In this document: positions 33,786 through 42,199 of the stretch, piece by piece | Layout of the letters: each line of letters starts with the position of its first letter | How positions within the stretch are numbered: the stretch's first letter is position 1 | DNA from: Mycetocola sp. | Lineage (GTDB): Bacteria; Actinomycetota; Actinomycetes; Actinomycetales; Microbacteriaceae | Assembly: GCF_025464835.1 (NCBI RefSeq) | Contig: NZ_JAODMP010000011.1 | Span: 1 to 54,435 of the forward strand | Length of the DNA stretch: 54,435 bases | Reading direction: 5' to 3' | The notes under the pieces: generated by a model | The model's database searches: none | Seen by the model: only the letters and a program-made list of their open reading frames with translations | What the model was told of the DNA's origin: nothing | Program-made: the position numbers and the translations under genes

Positions 33786-34296
33786 CGAAGTCCGAGTGCA
33801 ACTCAGGCCCGAGCGAGAAGGTCTTCTCGCCGACGATGATGAAGCCGTTCTTCTCGTAGAAACGCACGGCTCGGGCATTCCGCTGGTTCACACCGAGCCA
33901 GATCCCGACCGCTCCGGTGCCATGGGCGGCGTCAAGCGTCGCCAGCATCAGGGGCGCTGCGACTCCCCTACCGTGGGAGCCGGGCAGCACATAGACCTTG
34001 CTGAGCTCGATCGTGGGTCGGATGCCGATGGCTGCGGCCACATCGTTGTCGCTCGGATCCCCCGTGATCAGCATCGTGTAACCGCACAACCCGGTTTCCT
34101 CTTCCGCCACGGTCAGGAGACGGCGTGGATCCGCGAGGTACTCGGTGAACCGTTCCACGCTGAGGTGGGTGGCGATGAACTCGGCGATCGCCTCTGGTGC
34201 GCTTCCGGGCGGGCAGGCCAGCGGGAACGTGACCTCAGCCAGCGCTGCCAGACCTGCGGCATCCGCACTGATGGCCTGTCGCACGGTAGCTGTCAC
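33766..34296 (-). CDS. GNAT-family N-acetyltransferase
   Basis: 176-residue acetyltransferase. The acetyl-CoA loop (motif A) is visible as LPGSHGRGVAAPLM after the strand ELSKVYVL, and motif B as LGVNQRNARAVRFYEKNGFIIVG, with the typical Tyr. The substrate could be a small amine or protein N-terminus; not determinable. The GTG at 34296 is preceded by TAAGCT with six bases between, so the mRNA is likely leaderless. It follows the rplKA terminator on the same strand. Confidence 0.85.
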   Translation of the reverse strand: MTATVRQAISADAAGLAALAEVTFPLACPPGSAPEAIAEFIATHLSVERFTEYLADPRRLLTVAEEETGLCGYTMLITGDPSDNDVAAAIGIRPTIELSKVYVLPGSHGRGVAAPLMLATLDAAHGTGAVGIWLGVNQRNARAVRFYEKNGFIIVGEKTFSLGPELHSDFVMERAL

Positions 34297-34384
34297 AGGC
34301 CCAGCTTATTGGCAGCGGCACCCACGAGATCACCTGTTCCGGTCCAACGGGTGCAGAGATGACGCGTGGAAGCCCCGGCATGCG

Positions 34385-34415
34385 AAAAGGCCCCACGGAG
34401 AACCGCGGGGCCTTT
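34385..34415 (-). terminator. Terminator of the rplK-rplA operon
   Basis: Minus strand AAAGGCCCCGCGG, loop TTCT, CCGTGGGGCCTTTT: a 13-bp stem with one G-T pair and U-rich end, 16 bases beyond the rplA stop. Confidence 0.88.
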
Positions 34416-34430
34416 CGAACGTGCAGAGAA

Positions 34431-35120
34431 CTAGATGGCGTTGATGTCCATCGGGATGCCAGGACCGAACGTCGTCGAGACGGTGCCCTTGAGGATGTAG
34501 CGGCCCTTCGAGGAGGACGGCTTGAGACGGTTGATCTCCTCGAGAGCGGAGTGGATGTTCTCGGTCAGCTGCTCGGGAGCGAACGAGGCCTTGCCGACGA
34601 CGAAGTGCACGTTGGAGTGCTTGTCGACGCGGAACTCGATCTTTCCACCCTTGATCTCGGAGACAGCCTTCGCGACGTCGGGGGTCACGGTGCCGGTCTT
34701 CGGGTTCGGCATGAGGCCGCGGGGTCCGAGGACCTTACCGAGACGACCGACCTTGCCCATGAGCTCCGGGGTCGAGACGGCCGAGTCGAACGAGGTGTAG
34801 CCGGCGGCCACCTTCTCGATGAGCTCGTCGCCACCGACCTCGTCAGCGCCGGCCGCGATAGCGGCTTCTGCTGCCGGGCCCGTTGCGAAGACGATGACGC
34901 GGGCGGTCTTCCCGGTGCCGTGAGGAAGAATCACGGTACCGCGGACCATCTGGTCAGCCTTGCGGGGGTCGACACCGAGCTTGAGGGCGACCTCAACGGT
35001 GGAGTCGAACTTGGCCGAGCCGGTCTCTTTAGCAAGAGAGACGGCTTCCTGTGCCGAGTAAACCTTGTCAGTGCCGATTTTCTCGGCGGCGGCCCGGTAG
35101 GCCTTTGACTTCTGTGCCAT
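34431..35120 (-). CDS. rplA: Large-subunit ribosomal protein L1
   Basis: 229-residue L1, which binds 23S rRNA at the E-site stalk and, in many bacteria, its own mRNA as repressor. It begins [19 protein letters not shown] and has [20 protein letters not shown] and [18 protein letters not shown], the conserved L1 signature. Length is standard. It follows rplK after a 199-base spacer with two strong hairpins and a direct repeat, unusually long for this pair. Confidence 0.98.
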   Translation of the reverse strand: MAQKSKAYRAAAEKIGTDKVYSAQEAVSLAKETGSAKFDSTVEVALKLGVDPRKADQMVRGTVILPHGTGKTARVIVFATGPAAEAAIAAGADEVGGDELIEKVAAGYTSFDSAVSTPELMGKVGRLGKVLGPRGLMPNPKTGTVTPDVAKAVSEIKGGKIEFRVDKHSNVHFVVGKASFAPEQLTENIHSALEEINRLKPSSSKGRYILKGTVSTTFGPGIPMDINAI

Positions 35121-35190
35121 GTGAATTTCTCCAATTCGAGAATGTGGTCATCTGCGCCTGGCCGGCGCTGCCACGAATAAATCTGGAAGC

Positions 35191-35246
35191 TGCGAGCGAA
35201 GCTCGCAACTGGAGGAGATTGAGCGATTCGCCACGCTGGGCGAATC
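35191..35246 (-). promoter_or_regulatory. Paired hairpins in the rplK-rplA spacer
   Basis: Two perfect stems: TGCGAGC-GAA-GCTCGCA (35191-35207) and GATTCGCC-ACGCTG-GGCGAATC (35225-35246). No T-tract follows. They could be an L1-binding site, an RNA-processing signal or an attenuator. Confidence 0.5.
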
Positions 35247-35261
35247 AGTCGAAATCCTAAA

Positions 35262-35303
35262 GGCCACGAGCGGTGCTGGTGTCCTGAGGCCGCGAGCGGT
35301 GCT
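35262..35303. repeat. Short direct repeat after rplK
   Basis: GGCCACGAGCGGTGCT (35262-35277) recurs as GGCCGCGAGCGGTGCT (35288-35303), one mismatch, 26-base period, in the rplK-rplA spacer. Confidence 0.6.
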
Positions 35304-35319
35304 CGAGACCGGGAAAGGC

Positions 35320-35751
35320 TTACGCCTCGGTGGTGATTCCCATGGAACGGGCGGTTCCGGCGATGATCTTCGAGGCAGCCTCGATGTCGTTCGCGTTGAG
35401 ATCGGCCATCTTCACTTCGGCGATCTCGCGGACCTGGTCCTTGGTGAGCTTCGCAACCTTGACGGTGTGGGGGGTTCCTGAACCCTTCGCAACGCCTGCG
35501 GCTTTCTTGATGAGCTCAGCGGCCGGTGGGGTCTTGAGGATGAACGTGAACGAACGGTCCTCGTAGACGGTGATCTCCACCGGGATGACGTTTCCGCGCT
35601 GGGCTTCCGTCTGGGCGTTGTACGCCTTGCAGAATTCCATGATGTTCACGCCGTGCTGACCCAGTGCCGGGCCGATGGGCGGGGCGGGGTTGGCGGCGCC
35701 GGCCTTGATCTGAAGTTTGATCAGACCAGTAACCTTCTTCTTCGGTGCCAT
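35320..35751 (-). CDS. rplK: Large-subunit ribosomal protein L11
   Basis: 143-residue L11 of the GTPase-associated centre. N-terminal domain signature [20 protein letters not shown] and the following [16 protein letters not shown] are complete; the C-terminal RNA-binding domain includes [19 protein letters not shown]. The ATG at 35751 has GGAAGAAA upstream. It lies 88 bases downstream of nusG in the usual secE-nusG-rplK-rplA order. Confidence 0.98.
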   Translation of the reverse strand: MAPKKKVTGLIKLQIKAGAANPAPPIGPALGQHGVNIMEFCKAYNAQTEAQRGNVIPVEITVYEDRSFTFILKTPPAAELIKKAAGVAKGSGTPHTVKVAKLTKDQVREIAEVKMADLNANDIEAASKIIAGTARSMGITTEA

Positions 35752-35839
35752 GTTTCTTCCTTCTTATTGGGTTTCGAGCTCCCGCCGAATGACGGATGCT
35801 CTCCCGCCGACCCGGTTGGGCCGCGGTGGGATGGGAAAT

Positions 35840-36826
35840 CTAGAGCTTGGTGACCTGGTCGAAGCTGAGCTCGACGGGGGTCTCGCGCTCGAACAGGGAG
35901 ACGAGCACGGTGAGCTTGCCGCTCTCCGGCTTGATCTCGCTGATCGAACCGGGAAGGCCTGCGAACGAGCCTTCCTTGATGGTGATCGTTTCGCCGATCT
36001 CGAAGTCGACCTCGGCGGGGATGGCACGAGCGGTCTGGCCACCCTTGCCGCCACCGGACTTCGCCGGGGTGGTGTCCTTGACCTCGACGAGGCTCTTCAA
36101 CATGTTGAAGGCCTCTTCGGCACGGAGCGGCGTCGGGTTGTGCGCGTTGCCGACGAACCCGGTGACACCCGGGGTGTGGCGCACGACAGACCAGGAGTCC
36201 TCGTTGAGGTCCATCCGCACGAGAACGTATCCGGGGATGCGTACGCGGGTGACCATCTTGCGCTGGCCGTTCTTGATCTCGACGACATCTTCCATCGGAA
36301 CTTCGACCTGGTAGATGAAGTCGGCGACGTCGAGCGAACCCTTGCGCTGTTCGATGTTGGCCTTGACCTTGCGCTCGAACCCGGCGTACGAGTGGATGAC
36401 GAACCACTTGCCAGGCAGGGTGCGAAGCTCGGCACGGAAAGCGTCGTACGGGTCGACGTCAGCCGCTTCGGGCTCTTCCCCGTCGTACGGGGTGACGTCC
36501 GCCTCGGAGTCGGCTTCTTCCTGCTCTACTTCGTTCTCGTCACCGATGGCGAGCGCTGCGGCTTCGACCTCGGCAGCTTCGTCGATCTCCAGGGCGTCAT
36601 CGACGACCGCGTCCGCCTCGGGGTCGTTGACCTCAGCCAGGGCGTCGAGGACGGCGTCAAGGTCGACGACGTCGTTCGAGTCTTCGACGTGCAGGGCCTC
36701 GTGCTCGGCGGGCTCGACCGAGTGCTCCTCGGCGGCCAGCACGTTGCCTTCCTGTGCTTCGTCGTCCTCGCTGGACTGCTCTGCGGCAGTTGCCCAGTCG
36801 ACGTCGTCCAGATTTCTCTCAGACAC
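35840..36826 (-). CDS. nusG: Transcription termination/antitermination factor NusG
   Basis: 328-residue NusG. The first 130 residues or so are an acidic, low-complexity extension rich in Asp, Glu and Ala, characteristic of actinobacteria. The NGN domain follows (KWFVIHSYAGFERKVKANIE; PGYVLVRMDLNEDSWSVVRH; GFVGN), and the KOW domain closes the protein (FEIGETITIKEGSFAGLPGS; LVSLFERETPVELSFDQV). It binds RNA polymerase and couples transcription to translation or termination. The GTG at 36826 is preceded by GAGA. Confidence 0.97.
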   Translation of the reverse strand: MSERNLDDVDWATAAEQSSEDDEAQEGNVLAAEEHSVEPAEHEALHVEDSNDVVDLDAVLDALAEVNDPEADAVVDDALEIDEAAEVEAAALAIGDENEVEQEEADSEADVTPYDGEEPEAADVDPYDAFRAELRTLPGKWFVIHSYAGFERKVKANIEQRKGSLDVADFIYQVEVPMEDVVEIKNGQRKMVTRVRIPGYVLVRMDLNEDSWSVVRHTPGVTGFVGNAHNPTPLRAEEAFNMLKSLVEVKDTTPAKSGGGKGGQTARAIPAEVDFEIGETITIKEGSFAGLPGSISEIKPESGKLTVLVSLFERETPVELSFDQVTKL

Positions 36827-36909
36827 CTAAATCTCATTCCTTTTGCTTGTGGTGTGGCCGTGGAGGCCACCGTTCGTGTTGTCGATCCTCAGATCGGATG
36901 CCAGAGCCG

Positions 36910-37185
36910 TTAGGCGGCGGGCGTCCCGAAGACGAAGACGACGATCCAGCCGAACAACTGGTCAAGGCCGTACACCAGAGCCATCATGATCACGACGAAC
37001 ACGAGAACGACGCCGGTGTAGCTGAACAGCTCTTTTCGGGTCGGTGTGACGACCTTCTTGAGCTCAGCGATGACCTGCTTCAGGAACAGGATGATCCCGG
37101 CAAAGGGTCCGCGCTTGGCCGCACGGTCCTTCTTTGCTGCTGCGACGATCTCCTCGTTCGGTTCGTCGATCACGTTTCGGGCCAC
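36910..37185 (-). CDS. secE: Preprotein translocase subunit SecE
   Basis: 91-residue single-span SecE of the SecYEG channel. A charged cytoplasmic N-terminus is followed by the amphipathic helix FLKQVIAELKKVVTPTRKEL, which is the family signature, and one membrane helix (YTGVVLVFVVIMMALVYGLD). The GTG at 37185 is taken as the start because the next residues match actinobacterial SecE; an in-frame start at 37212 would run close to the tRNA gene. It lies 51 bases downstream of tRNA-Trp. Confidence 0.95.
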   Translation of the reverse strand: MARNVIDEPNEEIVAAAKKDRAAKRGPFAGIILFLKQVIAELKKVVTPTRKELFSYTGVVLVFVVIMMALVYGLDQLFGWIVVFVFGTPAA

Positions 37186-37235
37186 CTGGTTACACCTTTC
37201 GTGTGTCGGCACTTCATGAATTCACTACCGACGCG

Positions 37236-37308
37236 CAGGGCGGACAGGACTCGAACCTGCAACCTGCGGTTTTGGAGACCGCTGCTCTACCAATTGAGCC
37301 ACCGCCCT
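37236..37308 (-). tRNA. tRNA-Trp (CCA anticodon)
   Basis: 73-base cloverleaf. Acceptor stem AGGGCGG pairs with CCGCCCT, discriminator G; D arm with GGCTCAATTGGTAGAGC; anticodon stem GCGGT with loop containing CCA; T arm GCAGGTTCGAGTCCTGT. The 3' CCA is not encoded. It precedes secE, as in other actinobacteria. Confidence 0.96.
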
Positions 37309-37579
37309 AGGACCGGACATTCCCCGGTCAGGACACTGAAATCTGACGCGCTCCATCTCGCTTGCAAATCGAAAATCCGGGAAGGATCGAAGAAAATAGG
37401 CGCAAAAAAGCTTGGCAGACTTCAACTACCTGGACAAGTGTACAGGGCGATCATGGCTCCGCCAAGCCGACGACATCCGGGCCGCGGGTCATCCATTTCC
37501 TGCGGCGACTGGCCACCAGGATACCCGCGACATATGGTCGAGTCAGCGGGCGAATGCAGCGAACCGAAAGGCGGCACGA

Positions 37580-39004
37580 ATGACCTCCACCGAATACGAC
37601 CTCATCGTCCTTGGCGGGGGCGCCACCGGCGAGAACCTTGCTGACCGTGCCGTGCAGGGCGGGCTGACCACCGTGATCGTCGAGGACGAACTGGTTGGCG
37701 GGGAGTGCTCCTACTGGGCCTGCATGCCGTCGAAGGCCCTCCTTCGCTCTGCCCAGGCGCTCCTGGGTGCCCAGCGTGTCCCTGGCGCTGCGGAGGCCGT
37801 GACTGGCACGCTGGACGTCCCCGCCGTCCTGGCGCGCCGCGACTCATTCACTTCCCACTGGTCGGATGTCGGCCAGGTCAAGTGGCTCGACAGCGCCGGC
37901 ATCAACCTCGTGCGGGGCCACGGCCGCATCACCGCTCCCCGCGAGGTGACCGTGACCGGTGAGGACGGCAACACGAGCGTGTTGACCGCGAGGCATGCTG
38001 TAGCCATCGCCACCGGGTCGAACGCACTCGTCCCCCACATCGACGGGCTCCGTGATGCTGCACCGTGGACGAGCCGGGAGGCTACCAGCACGAAAACGAT
38101 CCCAGCGAGCCTGGTGATTCTCGGCGGAGGCGTGGTCGCCGCAGAGATGGCAACGGCGTTTGCAGGGTTCGGGGCCGCGGTGACGGTGATCGCGCGAAGC
38201 GGGTTGCTCGGCGGCATGGAGCCGTTCGCCGGTGAACTCGTCGCAGACGCACTCCGCAAGCAGGGAGTAACCGTGTTGCTCCACACCGAAACCGCGAGGG
38301 TGAATCGCTCGGCTTCGTGCGTGACGGTCGAGACGGGCGATGGGCAGTCGATCACCGCCGAGCAAGTGCTCGTCGCAACGGGGCGCATCCCGCGCACCAC
38401 AGATCTCGGCCTCGAGACCGTCGGCCTCACACCGGGCGACTGGATCGACACGGACGACACCATGCTCGTCCGCGGCTTCGACTGGCTCTATGCGGCAGGT
38501 GATGTCACCCACCGCGCTCTCCTCACCCATCAGGGGAAATACCAGGGGAGGGCTGCCGGCGACGTGATCGCCGCACGTGCGGCAGGGGCGACGGTCCTGG
38601 ATGAGCCGTGGGGCGCCCACGTCGCCACGGCAGACCACGAAGCCGTCCCGCAGGTGACCTTCACCGAGCCCGAGGTGGCGTCGGTCGGACTGACGGATGC
38701 CTCGGCACGCGCGGCCGGCTACAAGGTGCGCTCGGTGGACTACCAGATCGGTCAGGTCGCTGGGGCGAGTCTTCGCGCTGACCGGTACGAGGGAAGAGCG
38801 CGCATGGTCGTCGACGAACAACGGAAGGTTGTCCTCGGCGTGACCTTCGTCGGCCCGGACGTCAGCGAACTGCTGCAGGCGGCAACGATCGCCGTCGTTG
38901 GAGAAGTGCCGCTCGACCGTCTGTGGCATGCCGTGCCCGCCTACCCGACGGTGAATGAGATCTGGCTGCGACTTCTCGAGGAATACGGTCGCCCGCTCGG
39001 CTGA
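37580..39004 (+). CDS. FAD-dependent pyridine nucleotide-disulfide oxidoreductase, atypical
   Basis: 474-residue flavoprotein of the mercuric/dihydrolipoyl reductase fold. FAD motif LGGGATGENLA at 11-21, redox-active Cys43 and Cys48 in GECSYWACMPSK (C-x4-C as in the family), NAD(P) motif LVILGGGVVAAEM, FAD motif LYAAGDVTHRALLTH and a dimerisation domain from about 345. The usual C-terminal HAHPT-x-x-E catalytic pair reads PAYPTVNE, so Tyr stands where the catalytic His is expected. The substrate is thus not predictable; glutathione, lipoamide and mercury are less likely. The ATG at 37580 follows AAAGGCGG. First intact gene after tRNA-Trp on the opposite strand. Confidence 0.87.
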   Translation: MTSTEYDLIVLGGGATGENLADRAVQGGLTTVIVEDELVGGECSYWACMPSKALLRSAQALLGAQRVPGAAEAVTGTLDVPAVLARRDSFTSHWSDVGQVKWLDSAGINLVRGHGRITAPREVTVTGEDGNTSVLTARHAVAIATGSNALVPHIDGLRDAAPWTSREATSTKTIPASLVILGGGVVAAEMATAFAGFGAAVTVIARSGLLGGMEPFAGELVADALRKQGVTVLLHTETARVNRSASCVTVETGDGQSITAEQVLVATGRIPRTTDLGLETVGLTPGDWIDTDDTMLVRGFDWLYAAGDVTHRALLTHQGKYQGRAAGDVIAARAAGATVLDEPWGAHVATADHEAVPQVTFTEPEVASVGLTDASARAAGYKVRSVDYQIGQVAGASLRADRYEGRARMVVDEQRKVVLGVTFVGPDVSELLQAATIAVVGEVPLDRLWHAVPAYPTVNEIWLRLLEEYGRPLG

Positions 39005-39259
39005 ACGCCAGGCCTGGCCGATCGCCACGTGTCTTCACGCTTTCCCGCCGGTGGACAAGCAGGGCCAGGCCATGCACGACGCTCCGGCCGAGGGACGACA
39101 TGTTCGCCCAGGTCGCCGACGTCAGCTTCTCACTCGAGGAACTCGCCGCCAGCCACGTCCGTCCCGCCGATCTCGAACCCTCCCGCCGGGCGAGTTCCCT
39201 TTCCATCGCCAAGCCGCACGGTGTCGGTCCCCTCCGTTCACCTGCAGCGCAAGAGCGTC

Positions 39260-39531
39260 ATGCCGCCCGGCCGCAACCACCCCTCCTGTGAAACCCTGGC
39301 GGAGGTGATGGCCAGGGAAGACAAGGTCCGCACAGAGGACGACCCACCGGCGTGTGGAAGGTCATGGGCAGCTGGAAGATCTGGTACCTCACCCTCATCT
39401 GCTTCTGCCTCCAGATCGCGGTTCACGGCACCACCTTCTACCTGCCGGAGCAGGCCTCCGGCCTGATCGGGCAGGACGTCGGCTGCCAGGTCGGACTCAT
39501 CTCCGCCGTCCCGTGGCTCGTTGGCCTGTTC
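39260..39531 (+). pseudogene. MFS transporter fragment with frameshift
   Basis: ETLAEVMAREDKVRTEDDPP in one frame continues, after a shift near 39350, as VWKVMGSWKIWYLTLICFCL and IAVHGTTFYLPEQASGL, a membrane segment typical of MFS anion:cation symporters. The reading stops resembling MFS after LVGLF near 39531. Both N- and C-terminal parts are missing. The surrounding bases from 39005 to 39674 contain only short frames with no recognisable product. The fragment abuts the glucan locus and may mark a recombination junction. Confidence 0.55.
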
Positions 39532-39674
39532 AACGGTCCGCGTTCGCTCGGAAGGGAGCGCGTTGAACGTGGCTGGGAGCATACTTCCACCATGAGCGAT
39601 GACGCTGCTTCGTTCGACACACTGAATTGCTCGGAGTGTCCCTGCGAGTTGACGTCGCGGCACAGAGGAACACC

Positions 39675-42197
39675 CTAACTTCGTGAGTCCGCTCTGCCAC
39701 ACGGGCTCCTCTCCCGCGAGTTCCTGAGAATCTCCCCTTTCAGTGCGGGCAGCGCCAGGACGAGCTGCAAGACGGTTCGGGCAGTGCGCTGGACCTCACC
39801 GAGGGTGATGCCGTCCGGGCGGGCGAGCGAATCTAGCAGGGACGATGCCGCTGAGGCGTCAAAATCGCCGTTGACGTGGTCGAACCATCCGCCAGGCATG
39901 AAGACGTCGACCTGCGCGCGGACCCGGTAGGCGTCGTCGGCCAAAGCCGGAAAGTCCGGGTCGCCGGCACGCTGCATCCACCAGTCGGTGATCACCGTTC
40001 CCTCAAAGCCCCACTCCTCGCGAAGGATCGTCGTGCATAGTTCGTCGTTATAGTGCGACCACACGCCGTTGATCTTGTTGTACGACGTCATGAGGGTGTA
40101 CGGGCGCGCCTGGGCGAGGCAGATCTGAAACCCTCGCAGGTAGATCTCTCGCAGAGCCCGCTCCGAGACCCTCGAGTCGTTGACATTCCGGTTGGTCTCC
40201 TGGTTGTTACACGCGAAGTGTTTCGGACAGGCCGCCACTCCCGCTTCCTGGACGCCAGCCACGATTGCGGCCGCGACGAGCCCGGTGACCAGCGGGTCCT
40301 CGGAGAAGTACTCGAAGTTCCGCCCGCACAGAGGGTCACGATGGATGTTCATCCCCGGGCTGAGCAGCACGTGGGTGCCTTTGCGGACCATCTCCGCACC
40401 ATGGCGCGCCGCAAGTCGACGCACAAGCGGGGTGTTCCAGGTCGAGGCGAGTGCCGCCCCGCACGGTAGGAGCGAAGCATAAGCCGACAGCCGAATACCT
40501 GAGGGGCCGTCCGTCGTCGTAATGGGAGGCACACCCTTGGCGCGCAGCGACGCGGTGATGCCGCCGAACACGCCAGCGTTTCCCGGCGTCCCGAGCGGGC
40601 TGTTCATGATTACGTCACCTCGGGTTAGCGCTTCCAGTTCCTCATGGGAGAGCTGGGCTACGAACTCGTTGAGCGTCGCTGTTCCTTCGGACACGTCGAC
40701 CAGAGTGACGCCCTGGCCACCGGTCGGCTCCAGCGCCGGAACCCGGCGCGCCTGGAGCCGCTCGCGACGCGAGACCTCACGCGTGGGCACGTCCTGCCAA
40801 CCGATGACGGCGCGACCGGCGTCATCGCGGTCGAGAATCATCCGTTGGAAGGGGTGAGCGGCGGCCGGTGCGCACGCCTCGGTCAGCTGTTCGACGACGC
40901 GCAGTTCGCGGAGCGTGAACGTGGCGACCTCGGTCGCCGCGCGCACGTCGGTGCCTGCGAAGACCGTGTAAACACCCGCCTCAAGGACGTAGGCGGACCG
41001 GTGGCCGGTCACCCCCGAGTCGTCGTAAGAGGCCAGAGAGGCGATCGGGAAGGTCAAGTGCAAGGACTCGTTCTCGCCCGGGGCCAGCCGTCGCGACTTC
41101 GCGAAGGACGCCAGCGTCCGGGCAGGCTTGCCGAGCTTGCCGTCCGGTGCCTGGACGTACACCTGGATGACCTCAGCGCCCGGGTGCTCCGTCCCGGCGT
41201 TGCTCACGCGAGCGGTCACCGTGACCTCCTCGCCGTCGACGTGGGCCGTGGGCACCATATCGAGCTTGGAGTACCCGAGGCCGAACCCGAAGGGGAAGAG
41301 TACCGTGTCGGGGGCGAAGGTTTCGAAGTACCGGTAGCCGACGTAAATGTCCTCCGCGTAGTTGTTGTGCTCGAGTCCGCCGAAGTTCACCGCGCTCGGG
41401 TAGTCGGTGTAGTGGCGTGCGATGGTGTCGGTGAGCCGGCCACCAGGCACCTGCGCCCCGGTCAGCACGTCCGCGATGGCGCGCGCGCCCTCCATGCCGC
41501 CCTGCCAGGCGTAGAGCACCGAGGAGATTGCTTCGCCGTACTCGTCCAGCCACGCGAGATCGATGATGTTCCCGCAGTCGAGCACGATGACGGTGCTCGT
41601 GAAGGTTGAGGTGACCGCGTCCAGCAGGCCCTTCTCGGCGTCCGTGAGGTAGTAGCTGCCTTGGGTCAGGGTGTTCTCTCGCGCCTCCCCTGCGGCGCGC
41701 CCCAGGACGATTACGGCGACGTCCGCCCGGGTTGCGGCGGCCCGAGCGGTGCCGGCGTCCAGGGGCATCTCCTCGAAGTAGCGCGGCCAGTTACCCCAGG
41801 TGCCCTCGTCGGGCGAGTTCTCCTCGCACCAGCGGGTGTAGGTCGCGGCGAGTTCTGCGTCGACCGAGACCTGACCGCCGTCGCGCAGTGCGTCGAGAAG
41901 ATTCCAGGAGTACGGGGCGTTGACGTCCCCACCTGAGCCGTAGCCGACCGCGAAGTAATCGATCTGGACCCGTCCGAAGAGCGCGACGCGCGATCCTCCG
42001 CGCAGCGGCAGGGTCCCGTCGTTGCGGAGCAGGACCGCCCCATCGGCTGCGGACTCACGGCACAGCGCGGCGAGCTCCGGATCAACGAAGGTGTCTGTGT
42101 CGATCAGGCTCGTGGACGCCTGCGCCAGCTCCTGCTCACCTGCCGCAAGCGACGGGGCGGGGCTGGCCGACGGCGAATTCACCAGACGATTTTCCAT
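39675..42197 (-). CDS. GH3 beta-glucosidase with circularly permuted domains
   Basis: 840-residue glycoside hydrolase family 3. The domain order is reversed: the alpha/beta sandwich (VALFGRVQIDYFAVGYGSGG to LDCGNIIDLAWLDEY) and the Fn3-like domain (VTVTARVSNAGTEHPGAEVI) come first, and the TIM barrel comes last (GIRLSAYAS; CPKHFACNNQETNRN; the KHF-x(5)-N motif). The nucleophile is Asp738 in GTVITDWW. No signal peptide, hence cytoplasmic. In Listeria a GH3 next to 1,2-beta-oligoglucan phosphorylase is sophorose-specific, so sophorose is the best guess. The ATG at 42197 stands two bases after the stop of the GH94 gene. It is the last gene of the operon. Confidence 0.9.
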   Translation of the reverse strand: MENRLVNSPSASPAPSLAAGEQELAQASTSLIDTDTFVDPELAALCRESAADGAVLLRNDGTLPLRGGSRVALFGRVQIDYFAVGYGSGGDVNAPYSWNLLDALRDGGQVSVDAELAATYTRWCEENSPDEGTWGNWPRYFEEMPLDAGTARAAATRADVAVIVLGRAAGEARENTLTQGSYYLTDAEKGLLDAVTSTFTSTVIVLDCGNIIDLAWLDEYGEAISSVLYAWQGGMEGARAIADVLTGAQVPGGRLTDTIARHYTDYPSAVNFGGLEHNNYAEDIYVGYRYFETFAPDTVLFPFGFGLGYSKLDMVPTAHVDGEEVTVTARVSNAGTEHPGAEVIQVYVQAPDGKLGKPARTLASFAKSRRLAPGENESLHLTFPIASLASYDDSGVTGHRSAYVLEAGVYTVFAGTDVRAATEVATFTLRELRVVEQLTEACAPAAAHPFQRMILDRDDAGRAVIGWQDVPTREVSRRERLQARRVPALEPTGGQGVTLVDVSEGTATLNEFVAQLSHEELEALTRGDVIMNSPLGTPGNAGVFGGITASLRAKGVPPITTTDGPSGIRLSAYASLLPCGAALASTWNTPLVRRLAARHGAEMVRKGTHVLLSPGMNIHRDPLCGRNFEYFSEDPLVTGLVAAAIVAGVQEAGVAACPKHFACNNQETNRNVNDSRVSERALREIYLRGFQICLAQARPYTLMTSYNKINGVWSHYNDELCTTILREEWGFEGTVITDWWMQRAGDPDFPALADDAYRVRAQVDVFMPGGWFDHVNGDFDASAASSLLDSLARPDGITLGEVQRTARTVLQLVLALPALKGEILRNSRERSPCGRADSRS

Positions 42198-42199
42198 GG

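Noticed and set aside
37236-37308. tRNA-Trp as attachment site of an integrative element
   Set aside because: The accessory DNA lies on the 5' side of the tRNA, no integrase gene is present, and no repeat of the tRNA 3' end was seen near 54 kb.
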